Source: Alphaproteobacteria bacterium (GTDB taxonomy: Bacteria; Pseudomonadota; Alphaproteobacteria; Caulobacterales; Aquidulcibacteraceae). Taken from it: DNA of 64,000 nucleotides. Where the stretch lies: contig JAUIJZ010000006.1 of assembly GCA_030430715.1 (NCBI GenBank), forward strand, positions 1 to 64,000, in the 5' to 3' direction. The position numbers were made by a program, and so were the translations under genes. Positions 45,717 through 55,851 of the stretch are shown piece after piece (the first letter of the stretch is position 1; every line of letters begins with the position of its first letter). The notes under the pieces were generated by a model, which worked only from the letters and a program-made list of their open reading frames with translations, was not told the origin of the DNA and ran no database searches.

Positions 45717-46558
45717 CGTTTGCGCCACACCAGCGTCATCCAGGCTTCCTTCGGAATCTGCCGCTCCAGGATCATGCCGCGATTGGCGTAAGCTTCGCGC
45801 ACGAGCGGCGCCTGGCTGCGCAGCAAACCCGAAAGAATGAGCGCGCCCCCCGGCGCGGTGGCGCGCACCAGTTTCGGCGCCAGCCGGATCAGCGGACGCA
45901 TCAAAATATTGGCGAACACGAGGTCGAATTGCTGTTGCGCGATATAGCGGGCGCCGTCGCCGGCGATGACGCGCACGCGATTGGCGACGTTGTTCTGCCG
46001 CGCATTGATTTCCGCGATCGCCGCCGCGCGCGGGTCGATCTCGATCGCCAGCGCTTGCGCGCCGCAGGTCGCCGCCGCGATGGCCAGCACGCCCGAGCCC
46101 GCGCCGACATCGAGCACGTTGCGCACGCGGCGCTGGCGCAGCTTGTTCTCCAGCGCCATCAGGCAGCCCCATGTGGTGCCGTGATGGCCCGTGCCGAACG
46201 CTTCGCTCGCCTCGATCCAGATGTGCTTGCGCCCGCCATGTTCTTTCTGCAGCGCATGCGCGCCGGCCACGACGAAGCGTCCCGCGCGCACGGCAGGCAA
46301 ACCATCGAGCGCCATCGCCACCCAATCGGCGGGCGCGACTTCCTTATGCGTGAGGTGCAGTTCCGGCGCCGCCGCGCCGACAATTGCTTGGGCGCTGGCG
46401 CCATCCTGCTCGGTCGGCACATAGATTTCGATGCGAAACTTGCCGGGATTTTCCTCAAACCAGCTCACCGCATCGGCGGGCGATGGGTCGTGACGGTCGA
46501 GTTCGTCAGCGGCGGCTTTGATGGCGTTGAGGGGGCCGAGGGCGGTGAGCAGGAGCAT
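45704..46558 (-). CDS. prmA: Ribosomal protein L11 methyltransferase
   Basis: EASEAFGTGHHGTTWGCLMALE; VLDVGAGSGVLAIAAA; VFANILMRPL. Confidence 0.93.
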   Translation of the reverse strand: MLLLTALGPLNAIKAAADELDRHDPSPADAVSWFEENPGKFRIEIYVPTEQDGASAQAIVGAAAPELHLTHKEVAPADWVAMALDGLPAVRAGRFVVAGAHALQKEHGGRKHIWIEASEAFGTGHHGTTWGCLMALENKLRQRRVRNVLDVGAGSGVLAIAAATCGAQALAIEIDPRAAAIAEINARQNNVANRVRVIAGDGARYIAQQQFDLVFANILMRPLIRLAPKLVRATAPGGALILSGLLRSQAPLVREAYANRGMILERQIPKEAWMTLVWRKRQRA

Positions 46559-46594
46559 GGGCGAGGGGCTTAACCGCCCGCTCGCCGAAAGTCA

Positions 46595-48982
46595 TCAGGC
46601 CGCGCTTGCGGGGCGCACAAAGCTATCGATCACGCGCTTTTCGCCGGCTTTGTCAAAGTCCACGGTGAGCTTGTTGCCTTCGACGCCGCGCACTTTGCCG
46701 TAGCCGAACTTGTCGTGAAAGATGCGGTCGCCGCGCGCATAATGGCTGTCGCCGTCGCCGCTGCGCGCGACGAGGCGCGCTTCGCCTTCGATCATCGGCG
46801 CCCGCCCGCGCGGGGCGCCGCCGCGTCCGAGATTTTCCTGCGCGCGCCGCCAGCCGGGCGATTGATAGCCGGAGCTGAACGGCTCGGCCGCCATTTCGCG
46901 CACGCCGGGCTGTGCGCCATAGCCGGTCTCGCTGACTGCATCGACATTGGCGGGCGGCAATTCATCGATGAAACGCGAGGGCAGCACATTCTGCCAGCGG
47001 CCATAGATTTGCCGGTTGGCGACGAAGGAAATGCGCGCGCTTTCGCGGGCGCGCGTAATGCCGACATAAGCAAGGCGGCGCTCTTCCTCCAAACCCTTCT
47101 CGCCATTCTCATCGACCGAGCGCTGCGAGGGAAAAACCTGCTCTTCCCAGCCGGGCAGAAACACCAGCGGAAATTCGAGGCCCTTGGCGGCGTGCAGCGT
47201 CGAGAGCTGCACATTCTCGCTGTCGCTTTCGCTTTCAATGTCGAGCACCAGCGCGACATGTTCGAGATAGGCTTCCAGCGTGTCGTACTGGCTCATCGCC
47301 TGCACGAGTTCTTTCAGGTTTTCGAGCCGGGTCTGCGCTTGCGGCGACTTATCGTTGCGCAGCATGTCGGTGTAGCCGCTCTCATCGAGCACGATCTCGG
47401 CCAGTTCGACATGGCTTATCGTGCGCGATTGTTCGCGCCAGCGATCCAGATCATTCAGAAACGCGCGCAGCGCCGTGCGCGCTTTCAATGGCAGATCGTC
47501 GGTCGCGATCAGTTCGCGCGCCGCCACCGTGAGCGAGCGGAAACGCGTCGCGCCGCCGGGCGCTTCTTCCTGTTCGGTGACGACTTCGCCCGTGTCCTGA
47601 TCGAATAGCGGGCCGTTATCGGTGATGAAGCGCACCGGCGGCTTGCCCGCATGAGCGTGCAGCTTCTGCACCGTGCTTTCGCCGACGCCGCGCTTGGGCT
47701 GATTGACGATGCGCTCGAACGCGAGGTCGTCATCTTCGGAACGAATGAGCCGCAAATAGGCGTGCACGTCGCGCACTTCCGCGCGTTCGAAAAAGCGCGG
47801 CCCGCCAATGACCTTGTACGGGATGCGCAGCATCAGGAAGCGTTCTTCAAACGCCCGCATCTGCCAGGCCGCGCGCACTAGAACCGCGCAATCGGCGAAG
47901 GAGCGGTTTGATCCGCGCCATTGCTCGATGTCGTCGGCGATCAGCCGCGCTTCGGCTTCGCCGTCCCACACGCCGCGCACTTTCACGCGATTGCCGAGCT
48001 CATCGTCGGTGAAGAGCGTCTTGCCCAAACGGCCGCGATTATTGGCGATGAGATGCGATGCGGCGGCGAGGATGTGCCCCGTCGAGCGATAATTGCGCTC
48101 CAGCCGCACTACCACCGCGCCGGGAAAGTCGTGCTCGAAACGCAGGATGTTATCGACCTCGGCGCCGCGCCAGCCATAGATGGATTGATCGTCATCGCCG
48201 ACCACGCACAAATTCTTGCGCGCCTGCGCCAACAGACGCAGCCACAAATATTGGGCGACGTTTGTGTCCTGGTATTCGTCAACCATCAAATGGCTGAGCT
48301 TGCGATGATAGGTTTCCAGCACGTCCGGATGGCGCTGGAAAATGTCGATCATGTGCATCAGCAGATCGCCGAAATCGCACGCATTCAATATCTTCAGCCG
48401 CGCCTGATAGAGCGCATAGAGTTTCACGCCCGCGCCATCGGCGAAATGAAACGCTTCGTTTTTCGGCACGCGCTCGGGCGTCAGCGCGCGGTTCTTCCAG
48501 CTATCGAGCAGTCCTGCCAATTGGCGCGCCGGCCAGCGCTTGTCGTCGATGCCTTCGGCCTCGATGATCTGTTTCAGCAGACGGATTTGATCGTCGGTAT
48601 CGAGGATGGTGAAATTGTTCTTCAGCCCGACCAGTTCGGCATGCGTGCGCAGCATGCGCGCGCTGATCGAGTGAAACGTGCCGAGCCAGGGCAGACCGCC
48701 GCCGCCTGGCCCGAGCAAATGCTCCACGCGCTCGCGCATTTCGCGCGCGGCCTTGTTCGTGAACGTCACCGCCAGCACGCCCCACGGCTTGGTGCGTCCG
48801 GATTGAAGGAGATGCGCCAGCCGCGTCGTCAGCACGCGCGTCTTGCCGGTGCCGGCGCCGGCCAGCACCAGCACAGGGCCGTCCAGCGCTTCGACCGCGG
48901 CGCGCTGTTCCGGGTTCAGCGCCGTGAGATATGACGGCGCCGCCATGGCCCGCTGCGAGATAGGGAGGAGTTCTTCGCTCAT
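46595..48982 (-). CDS. uvrD: UvrD/PcrA-type superfamily 1 DNA helicase
   Basis: LNPEQRAAVEALDGPVLVLAGAGTGKTRVLTTR; VDEYQDTN; VVGDDDQSIYGWRGA; TLHAAKGLEFPLVFLPGWEE. Confidence 0.97.
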   Translation of the reverse strand: MSEELLPISQRAMAAPSYLTALNPEQRAAVEALDGPVLVLAGAGTGKTRVLTTRLAHLLQSGRTKPWGVLAVTFTNKAAREMRERVEHLLGPGGGGLPWLGTFHSISARMLRTHAELVGLKNNFTILDTDDQIRLLKQIIEAEGIDDKRWPARQLAGLLDSWKNRALTPERVPKNEAFHFADGAGVKLYALYQARLKILNACDFGDLLMHMIDIFQRHPDVLETYHRKLSHLMVDEYQDTNVAQYLWLRLLAQARKNLCVVGDDDQSIYGWRGAEVDNILRFEHDFPGAVVVRLERNYRSTGHILAAASHLIANNRGRLGKTLFTDDELGNRVKVRGVWDGEAEARLIADDIEQWRGSNRSFADCAVLVRAAWQMRAFEERFLMLRIPYKVIGGPRFFERAEVRDVHAYLRLIRSEDDDLAFERIVNQPKRGVGESTVQKLHAHAGKPPVRFITDNGPLFDQDTGEVVTEQEEAPGGATRFRSLTVAARELIATDDLPLKARTALRAFLNDLDRWREQSRTISHVELAEIVLDESGYTDMLRNDKSPQAQTRLENLKELVQAMSQYDTLEAYLEHVALVLDIESESDSENVQLSTLHAAKGLEFPLVFLPGWEEQVFPSQRSVDENGEKGLEEERRLAYVGITRARESARISFVANRQIYGRWQNVLPSRFIDELPPANVDAVSETGYGAQPGVREMAAEPFSSGYQSPGWRRAQENLGRGGAPRGRAPMIEGEARLVARSGDGDSHYARGDRIFHDKFGYGKVRGVEGNKLTVDFDKAGEKRVIDSFVRPASAA

Positions 48983-49091
48983 GATTCGGATGGTAGCGGC
49001 ATTACAATAGCACGAAGCGGGAACATGGGCAGGGCCAGCCGCAGCGCAACCCCGCATTGGAACTGGCCGCACCGGCGAGGGTTGTGGCCGC

Positions 49092-49550
49092 ATGCGAAGC
49101 ACATGGATCATCATCGGCCTGCTGGCCAGTCTTGCGGCCTGCAATCAGCCCGGAAACGAAACAACAAATGGCGCCGTACCGGAGCACGCCGCCGAACATT
49201 CCGCCGAAGCGCCAATAGATCCGCCGATTGGCGGTTTGCCCCAAGCTGTGCCGGCGGCGCCGCCGCGCTTTGTCGGGCTATGGGCGGTCAATCAGAGCTT
49301 ATGCGGCGAGCCGGCCTGGCGTTTCGAGGCCGATGAGGTCTCCACGCGCGGCGAAGTGCATTGCGACTTCGATCGCGCGCTGCCTGTTCCCACCGGCTAC
49401 AGCATTGCCGCGACCTGCACGGCGGAAGCGCCGCCCGCGCCCTACCAGATGGAGTTTGCCATCTCGGAGTCCGGCGATGCGATGACAATTGCGGGCGGCC
49501 CGTGGGCGCACGCCAATCTCGTCCGCTGCGGCCCGCTTGCGGGCGACTGA
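49092..49550 (+). CDS. Hypothetical lipoprotein
   Basis: MRSTWIIIGLLASLAACNQP lipobox; C-terminal cysteine-containing beta-rich domain. Confidence 0.65.
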   Translation: MRSTWIIIGLLASLAACNQPGNETTNGAVPEHAAEHSAEAPIDPPIGGLPQAVPAAPPRFVGLWAVNQSLCGEPAWRFEADEVSTRGEVHCDFDRALPVPTGYSIAATCTAEAPPAPYQMEFAISESGDAMTIAGGPWAHANLVRCGPLAGD

Positions 49551-49604
49551 TGCGGCTAAGCCTGTTACCCTAGCGATCCGAGTCGCAATGCGGGGAAAGG
49601 GAGC

Positions 49605-50519
49605 ATGGCGGACGTTTTTCTCTCCTATGCGAGGGAGGATCGCGCGATGGCGGAGAGGGTCGCTCGCGGCCTCGACGCGATGGGGCTGGACACCTTCTGG
49701 GACACCGAAATTCCGCCGGGCAAAACCTGGGCGGATTATATCGAGGGCAAGCTGTCGGCGTGCCGCGTCGTCATTGTGCTGTGGAGCGAGCATTCCACTA
49801 AGTCGCAATGGGTGCGTGAAGAAGCGCGCATGGGCCGCGATCACGCAAAACTGATCCCGGCAATGATCGACAATGCGCCGGCGCCGTTCGGTTTCGGCGA
49901 GGTGCAGGCGGCTGATCTGTCCAGTTGGAATGGCAACACCAACGATCCGCGCTGGACGCGCTTCGCCAGTGCTGTCGGGCAAGCGGCGGGGGTGGACATT
50001 TCAAGCGCCCGGCGTCCCGCGCCGCAGCCGCAATTTTTCGCTGCGTCCGCGCACACAGGTTCAGGCTCTGGCGAAAAGCTCTCGCCCATCGGCTATGTGC
50101 GCAAATGTTTGCGCCTCTACGCCAACGGCAAGGGGCGCGCGCGCCGCTCCGAATATTGGTGGTGGGTGTTGGCTTCGAGCGTCGCGCTTTTCGTGGCCGC
50201 GTTCATCGATTCTGTGCTGTTCGGCGTCAATCCGTACACGAACGAGCCAGACACACAGCTCTTTAGCGGCGTGCTTGGCCTTGGTCTGATCGCGCCCACT
50301 ATCAGCGTGATGAGCCGCCGGTTTCACGATGTCGGCTTGAGCGGCTGGCTGGTTGCCGCCGTCTTCGGCGCCTACATCCTGGGCGGCGGCGTCGCCCTGG
50401 AAGCGGAAGAATTGGGCGCGCTGATTGTGATCCTCACCGCTGTCGCGGCGATCATTGTGACGGTTTTGCCGTCAAAACCCGGCTCCAATCAGTATGGTCC
50501 TAATCCAAAGGGGCTCTAA
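49605..50519 (+). CDS. TIR domain fused to DUF805 membrane domain
   Basis: MADVFLSYAREDRAMAERVARGLDAMGLDTFWDTEIPPGKTWADYIEGKLSACRVVIVLWSEHSTKSQWVREEARMGRD; C-terminal YVRKCLRLYANGKGRARRSEYWWWVLASSVALF...MSRRFHDVGLSGW (DUF805). Confidence 0.88.
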   Translation: MADVFLSYAREDRAMAERVARGLDAMGLDTFWDTEIPPGKTWADYIEGKLSACRVVIVLWSEHSTKSQWVREEARMGRDHAKLIPAMIDNAPAPFGFGEVQAADLSSWNGNTNDPRWTRFASAVGQAAGVDISSARRPAPQPQFFAASAHTGSGSGEKLSPIGYVRKCLRLYANGKGRARRSEYWWWVLASSVALFVAAFIDSVLFGVNPYTNEPDTQLFSGVLGLGLIAPTISVMSRRFHDVGLSGWLVAAVFGAYILGGGVALEAEELGALIVILTAVAAIIVTVLPSKPGSNQYGPNPKGL

Positions 50520-50590
50520 GCGCCTCAGCTGCGCGGAAGCCGTTTGATCCCGCGCCGCCGCCTGCTAGATCAGGCGGGCAGGAGGGGGCG

Positions 50591-51634
50591 ATGGCGGACA
50601 TTTTTCTGTCTTATGCGCGGGAAGACCGGGTGCGCGCCGAGCAAATGGCGCAAGCGCTGGAAAGCGCTGGTCTGGATGTGTTCTGGGACAATGAGATCCC
50701 GCCCGGCAGAACCTGGGCCGATTACATCGAGCAGAAGCTCTCGCAGTGCAAAGCGCTGATCGTTTTGTGGAGCGAGGAATCGGTCAAATCACAATGGGTG
50801 CGCGAAGAGGCGCGCATGGGGCGCGACAAGGGCGTGCTGATCCCCGTCATGATCGACGCTGTGCCGGCGCCGTTCGGTTTCGGCGAGTTGCAGGCTGCTG
50901 ACCTCTCCAGTTGGAATGGCGAGCAGGATCACGCCGGCTGGCGCCGCTTTGTCGATGCGGTGCGCCATTTTGCGAATACGACGCCTGAGCCGGCGGCGCG
51001 TTCATCCATGGGCTCAGCGCCGCCGCGCGCTCAACCGGCTGTAGCGCTTCCCGAGAAGAAGAAGGGCGTTCCGGTTTGGGCGTGGGTTGCCGGCGGCGTT
51101 GTCGCGACCATCGTGGTGCTGGGCATTATCGGGGCAGTGGTTGAAGACGGCCCCGATGTTCCTCCGGTGGAGCATGTCGAAACGGTCCCCGAGAATCCGA
51201 TACAGGCAGCGGCCAATCCCGCCGCCGCGGCAGGGCCGGGCGGCGCGCCCGGCGGCCAGAATTACGGGCAGCAATTGCAGGAGCGGTTAGCGCGGGCGCA
51301 GCAAGTGATGAGCCAGCAGGGCTTCCAGCAGATTGTGCAGCCGCATCAAGGCCAGCTTCCACAAGGCCAGCACGTGAACGTGCCGCTCACCCTCAATGCG
51401 GGCGGCGAATATCGCATCATTGGCGTTTGCGACAATGATTGCGGCAATCTCGATCTTATTCTCTACGACCAGAACAACACTCTGATCTCGCGCGACACTA
51501 TGGAAGATGCGTTTCCAATCGTGGCGGTCACGCCGCAATGGACGGGCGCCTTCACCGTTCAGGCGATGATGAGCCATTGCGCCGTTCAGCCGTGTTATTA
51601 CGCGCTCGCGCTTTATGGGCGCGCCACGCAATAG
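50591..51634 (+). CDS. TIR domain - TM helix - extracytoplasmic four-cysteine domain protein
   Basis: MADIFLSYAREDRVRAEQMAQALESAGLDVFWDNEIPPGRTWADYIEQKLSQCKALIVLWSEESVKSQWVREEARMGRD; TM VPVWAWVAGGVVATIVVLGIIGAVV; GVCDNDCGNLDLILYD...MMSHCAVQPCYYALALYGR. Confidence 0.85.
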   Translation: MADIFLSYAREDRVRAEQMAQALESAGLDVFWDNEIPPGRTWADYIEQKLSQCKALIVLWSEESVKSQWVREEARMGRDKGVLIPVMIDAVPAPFGFGELQAADLSSWNGEQDHAGWRRFVDAVRHFANTTPEPAARSSMGSAPPRAQPAVALPEKKKGVPVWAWVAGGVVATIVVLGIIGAVVEDGPDVPPVEHVETVPENPIQAAANPAAAAGPGGAPGGQNYGQQLQERLARAQQVMSQQGFQQIVQPHQGQLPQGQHVNVPLTLNAGGEYRIIGVCDNDCGNLDLILYDQNNTLISRDTMEDAFPIVAVTPQWTGAFTVQAMMSHCAVQPCYYALALYGRATQ

Positions 51635-51691
51635 ATCACGATCAGGTGGCGTTGGCCGGGTAGGTTGGCCGGGGCGCGTTAGCGCGGCGCG

Positions 51692-51934
51692 CTAAATGCG
51701 GTTTTCGAGCACAAATACGCGCACGGCCGAGGCCAGTGACGCCTCAGGCGTTTCCTTGGCGCGCGTTTCGTCGATTGACGCGATCAGCACCGGCAAGGTC
51801 ATCGTGCGCGCGCGCGCGATCCGTTCCAGCGCAGCCCAGAATTCCGGCTCCAACGCCAGCGAGGTCCGGTGTCCGGCAATTCGCATGGAGCGCTTTTTCA
51901 AAGCGCCTTTAGCTATCGTTACGCTTGTGTCCAT
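51692..51934 (-). CDS. Ribbon-helix-helix domain protein (RHH_4-like)
   Basis: MRIAGHRTSLALEPEFWAALERIARARTMTLPVLIASID. Confidence 0.88.
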   Translation of the reverse strand: MDTSVTIAKGALKKRSMRIAGHRTSLALEPEFWAALERIARARTMTLPVLIASIDETRAKETPEASLASAVRVFVLENRI

Positions 51935-52088
51935 TGAGCTTCCTGCCCTCGGCTTCTGATTGGGCTTTCGCCAATTTTCGCTCTGCCTTCGTTCGTCCAA
52001 ATTCCACGCGGCGGGCTTGAGCCTCGCTCTCCGCGGCAGCGCGCGCTTTGGCTTTTCGCGCGCGTTTGAGATTGACGATCTCGGTCAT
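51909..52088 (-). CDS. DUF4169 family protein
   Basis: MTEIVNLKRARKAKARAAAESEAQARRVEFGRTKAERKLAKA; adjacent to fumC and RHH gene. Confidence 0.88.
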   Translation of the reverse strand: MTEIVNLKRARKAKARAAAESEAQARRVEFGRTKAERKLAKAQSEAEGRKLNGHKRNDS

Positions 52089-52234
52089 TACCACGTGATG
52101 TAGGCTGCTACCGACGCCCGGCCAACCGCATTGGCCGAGAAAAAACCGCGAGTTTGGTTAAAGTTCCGGCACATTCTGCCTTGCGCGCGTCTCATCAAGC
52201 AAAAGTGTGAAGCGCGCGCAAAGTTCCGTCTTGG

Positions 52235-53620
52235 TTAGCTTGGGCTAATCATCTTTTCCGCGCGCACGATGGCGTCGAAATCATCGCCGGGAATGCCGTC
52301 CTTTACGGCCTCTTCGCGCAGCGTTGTGTTGTTCTTATGCGCGGTTTTGGCGATTTTGGCGGCGCGGTCATAGCCGTATTTGGGCGCGAGCGCGGTCACC
52401 AGCATCAAAGAGCGTTCAAGATTGGCTTTGATATTGTCTTCGCGCGCTTCAATGCCGGCGACGCAATTGTCTGCGAAGCTTACGGCGGCGTCGCCCAATA
52501 GGCGCGCCGATTGCCAGAAATTGTAAGCCATCACCGGGTTGAACACGTTGAGCTCGAAGTGTCCGCTCGCTCCGGCGAAGGTGATCGACGCATGATTGCC
52601 GAACACATGCGCGCAAACCATCGTCAAAGCTTCGCACTGTGTCGGGTTTACTTTGCCCGGCATGATCGAAGAACCCGGCTCATTTTCCGGCAGCATCAAT
52701 TCGCCAAGGCCCGAACGCGGGCCGCTGCCAAGGAAACGGATGTCGTTGGCGATTTTAAACAGAGCCGCGGCCGCCGTGTTGATGGCGCCGTGCGCGAACA
52801 CCATCGCATCGTGCGCGGCGAGCGCCTCGAACTTGTTAGGCGCGGTGACGAAGGGAAGCCCGGTGATGCCGGCGATTTTTTCCGCGACCTTCTCGGCGAA
52901 CCCGATCGGCGCGTTGAGCCCGGTGCCGACTGCGGTTCCGCCCTGGGCCAATTCATACAGCCCATAGAGCGACTCTTTGAGCCGGTGATTGGCGTTCGAA
53001 ACCTGCTGCACGTAGCCTGAAAATTCCTGGCCCAGCGTCAGCGGCGTCGCATCCTGCGTGTGCGTGCGCCCGATCTTGATGATGTGCTCGAACTTTTCCT
53101 GCTTCTTTTTCAGTTCCGCTTCGAGATGCGCCAACGCCGGCATCAAATGCCGCGCCACCATTTCCGCCGACATGATGTGCATCGCGGTCGGGAAGGTGTC
53201 GTTTGAGCTCTGGCTCATATTGCAATGATCGTTCGGGTGGACCGGCTTTTTGGAGCCCATCTCGCCGCCGAGCATTTCAATGGCCCGGTTCGAGATCACC
53301 TCATTGGAATTCATATTCGACTGGGTGCCGGAGCCGGTCTGCCAGACGCTCAGCGGGAAATGCGCGTCGAGCTTGCCCTCGATCACTTCCTGAGCGGCTT
53401 TGACGATCGCTTCGCCGATTTTCGGGTCGAGCCGGCCCAGATCCATATTGGCCTCGGCGGCGGCGCGCTTGACGGCGCCGAGCGCGCCGATGATCTCGCG
53501 CGGCATCTTCTCCACGCCGATCTTGAAATTACCGATGGAGCGCTGCGATTGTGCGCCCCAATAGGCCTCGCTAGGCACCTCAATCGGTCCAAAGGTATCT
53601 GTCTCGGTGCGGGTGCTCAT
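52235..53620 (-). CDS. fumC: Class II fumarate hydratase
   Basis: [60 protein letters not shown]. Confidence 0.98.
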   Translation of the reverse strand: MSTRTETDTFGPIEVPSEAYWGAQSQRSIGNFKIGVEKMPREIIGALGAVKRAAAEANMDLGRLDPKIGEAIVKAAQEVIEGKLDAHFPLSVWQTGSGTQSNMNSNEVISNRAIEMLGGEMGSKKPVHPNDHCNMSQSSNDTFPTAMHIMSAEMVARHLMPALAHLEAELKKKQEKFEHIIKIGRTHTQDATPLTLGQEFSGYVQQVSNANHRLKESLYGLYELAQGGTAVGTGLNAPIGFAEKVAEKIAGITGLPFVTAPNKFEALAAHDAMVFAHGAINTAAAALFKIANDIRFLGSGPRSGLGELMLPENEPGSSIMPGKVNPTQCEALTMVCAHVFGNHASITFAGASGHFELNVFNPVMAYNFWQSARLLGDAAVSFADNCVAGIEAREDNIKANLERSLMLVTALAPKYGYDRAAKIAKTAHKNNTTLREEAVKDGIPGDDFDAIVRAEKMISPS

Positions 53621-53666
53621 GGGATAGCGGCCTCGGGCAAAATCTGGCTGTGTCCCAGAAGGGGAT

Positions 53667-54824
53667 ATGGGGATGACGCAGGACGATCAAGCCGGGCATT
53701 GGCGGCGTAAGCTGCGAAACATGCGCACATTTCCCGCCCTGCGCCGCCAAGCGCCGGATGCGGAGGCGCTGGCGCGGCTCAGCGATGGCGAATGCGCCGC
53801 CGCTGTGGAAAATCCAGATCACAGCGAGGCCGGCCGGGCCGCCGCCGCCCAGGCGCTCAGCGCGCGCGGCCTGACGGTTGAGCGTTGGCGGCTGGCCGTG
53901 CCCGGTTTCATCAATGCCGAAGACCTCACTCAAAAAGGCGCGCGGCTTTTCTTCGGCGCCGGGCGCGCGGTGCGCAAATGGAGCGGCTTGGCCATCTTCG
54001 CTGTGCTGATCGGCATTTTCGCCGCCGTGGCCTGGTTCGACAGCCGCGGCGCCTATTTCGAGCTGTCCGACGATGCGGCTGGCATGTTGGGCCTCGCCAT
54101 GATCGCGCTGCTGCTCACCTGGTTTGCCGCGAGCGCATTGCGGCGCAAGCCGGCGCGTATTCTTCTCCTGCGCAAGTTCAACGTGCGCGCGGTGTCAACG
54201 CCGCTTGAGCGCATGATGGCGCAAGAGCTGCGCCCGTATGGACATGTCGCCTCGCTGTCGGACAAACACATCCGCCGCGATAATTTCGGCTGGGTGTCGA
54301 TAGCGTTGTTGTCGATCTCCAATCCGCTTGCGGCGGCGTGGTTTGTGATCGGGTTGCCGATCCGCTTTATCTTTCGTCTGTTCGATCGTTCGGCGATGGG
54401 CCCCGCCGTGGTGCTGAATGCGCGCGATTATCGCAATTTGGCGCGGCGTCTGCGCGACCGCATCGGCCTCAACATCCAGGTGGCGATGACGAAGAAGGAA
54501 GCGTTTCTGGTGCGCACCTCGGATGCGTGGTGGCAATTGGTGATCCGGCTGTTCATGGATTCAAGCGACGCCATCGTCGTCGATCTGAGTCAGGTCGCCG
54601 CCGGCACCGAATGGGAGCTGGACGTGATCCGCGACGAGCAGAGCCAGGCGCGCTGCGTCTTCGTCGCCATCTGGGGGCAGGCCGAGACGGCGGAAGCCGC
54701 GCTGCGCGCGCGCGGCTTCGACAATCCGTGCTTCTTTTACGCGCCCGATGGCGAGATGCAGCGGCGCGGTGATTTCCGTGCAGCGCTTTTGCGCGCCATG
54801 CGCGCCGCGCACGGTCTGGCATGA
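53667..54824 (+). CDS. Membrane protein with C-terminal cytosolic domain of unknown function (TIR/SLOG-like fold possible)
   Basis: Two TMs near the middle; [31 protein letters not shown]...[25 protein letters not shown]. Confidence 0.7.
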   Translation: MGMTQDDQAGHWRRKLRNMRTFPALRRQAPDAEALARLSDGECAAAVENPDHSEAGRAAAAQALSARGLTVERWRLAVPGFINAEDLTQKGARLFFGAGRAVRKWSGLAIFAVLIGIFAAVAWFDSRGAYFELSDDAAGMLGLAMIALLLTWFAASALRRKPARILLLRKFNVRAVSTPLERMMAQELRPYGHVASLSDKHIRRDNFGWVSIALLSISNPLAAAWFVIGLPIRFIFRLFDRSAMGPAVVLNARDYRNLARRLRDRIGLNIQVAMTKKEAFLVRTSDAWWQLVIRLFMDSSDAIVVDLSQVAAGTEWELDVIRDEQSQARCVFVAIWGQAETAEAALRARGFDNPCFFYAPDGEMQRRGDFRAALLRAMRAAHGLA

Positions 54825-55204
54825 GCGTGCGTCCGGGGCAGGATTGGGCCGGGCGCGGCAAAGTGCGCGCCCGTGCGATTGCCGGCGGCGTCGAAATCGC
54901 CGTCGAGGGCGTCACCACGCAGGCGCGCTATTACAAACCGCTGGTTTACGAGTTTTTCCGCAAGGAATTCCCCACGCGCCCGCGCTGGGGTGATTTCGAG
55001 GTCGAGATCAGGCTGGAATATCTGGGCGAAGTTCCGGCGCTGGATCTCGACAATCTCGCCAAGGCGCTGCTCGACGCCACAAAAGGACACATCTTTTTTG
55101 ATGACAGCCAGGTGGCGCGTTTGCTTTGTGAGCGCGTCAGCGGCGAGCGCGACCGGATTTTACTGAAGGCGGTGCGCCGCGACGCGGGGGATGATCAGCC
55201 TTAA
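54821..55204 (+). CDS. RusA-family crossover junction endodeoxyribonuclease-like protein
   Basis: PALDLDNLAKALLDATKGHIFFDDSQVARL matches RusA acidic motif D-x-DN-x-x-K-x-x-x-D ... DD-x-QV. Confidence 0.85.
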   Translation: MSVRPGQDWAGRGKVRARAIAGGVEIAVEGVTTQARYYKPLVYEFFRKEFPTRPRWGDFEVEIRLEYLGEVPALDLDNLAKALLDATKGHIFFDDSQVARLLCERVSGERDRILLKAVRRDAGDDQP

Positions 55205-55290
55205 TCTTGTCCTCAGCCTACGTTCAGGCTGGTTGGGCAAAATGAGCTCAAATGAACAGCGCCCAGAGGGGCCAAGAGGGGACAGCATAC

Positions 55291-55749
55291 ATGCGCGCAC
55301 GACAACTTTTCGCCACGATCCTGGCCGCCGCCGCCATTGGCGTTTCGGGCATGGCGTTCGCGCAGGCTGCCCGCACGCCCGCCGAGACGGTCGATTACCG
55401 TCATGAGCAATTCCGCCGCGTCGGCGCCACCTTCAAGGCGCTGAACGATGGCATGCGCGGCTCGCCGGACATGGCCGCGATCCGCTCCAATGCGGCGACG
55501 CTCTCGCAATTGGCGCAGGATCTGCCGAATTGGTTCCCGGCTGGAACGGCGGCGCCGGTTGGCGATCAAAATCGCGCCGAGGCTGCGATTTGGTCAGACG
55601 CCGCAGCGTGGAACGAGCAGGTCGCTCAATTCCAAACCGCGACGCGCAATCTTGCCGCCGCCCGCGACATCGCCGCCGTGCGCGGGACCATTCGCGGTGT
55701 CGGCGCCCGCTGCACCTCCTGCCACCGCGCCTTCCGCACGCCGGACTAA
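55291..55749 (+). CDS. Cytochrome c'-like protein
   Basis: Signal peptide; C-terminal haem motif RCTSCHRAF; all-helical spacing. Confidence 0.87.
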   Translation: MRARQLFATILAAAAIGVSGMAFAQAARTPAETVDYRHEQFRRVGATFKALNDGMRGSPDMAAIRSNAATLSQLAQDLPNWFPAGTAAPVGDQNRAEAAIWSDAAAWNEQVAQFQTATRNLAAARDIAAVRGTIRGVGARCTSCHRAFRTPD

Positions 55750-55779
55750 GCGGCGCAGGCAATTCCGGATCAGTACAAG

Positions 55780-55812
55780 TCTCCTCTCGCGCAAGCGGGA
55801 GGAGATTTTTTG
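55780..55812 (+). terminator. Rho-independent terminator
   Basis: TCTCCTCTCGC-gcaa-GCGGGAGGAGA then TTTTTT. Confidence 0.87.
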
Positions 55813-55851
55813 TTGGGGGAAGCGTCCGCTTTTCGCCGAAGGCGGCCGTAG

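Noticed and set aside
54821-55204. Prophage remnant suggested by RusA
   Set aside because: No integrase, terminase, capsid or other phage genes are visible around it
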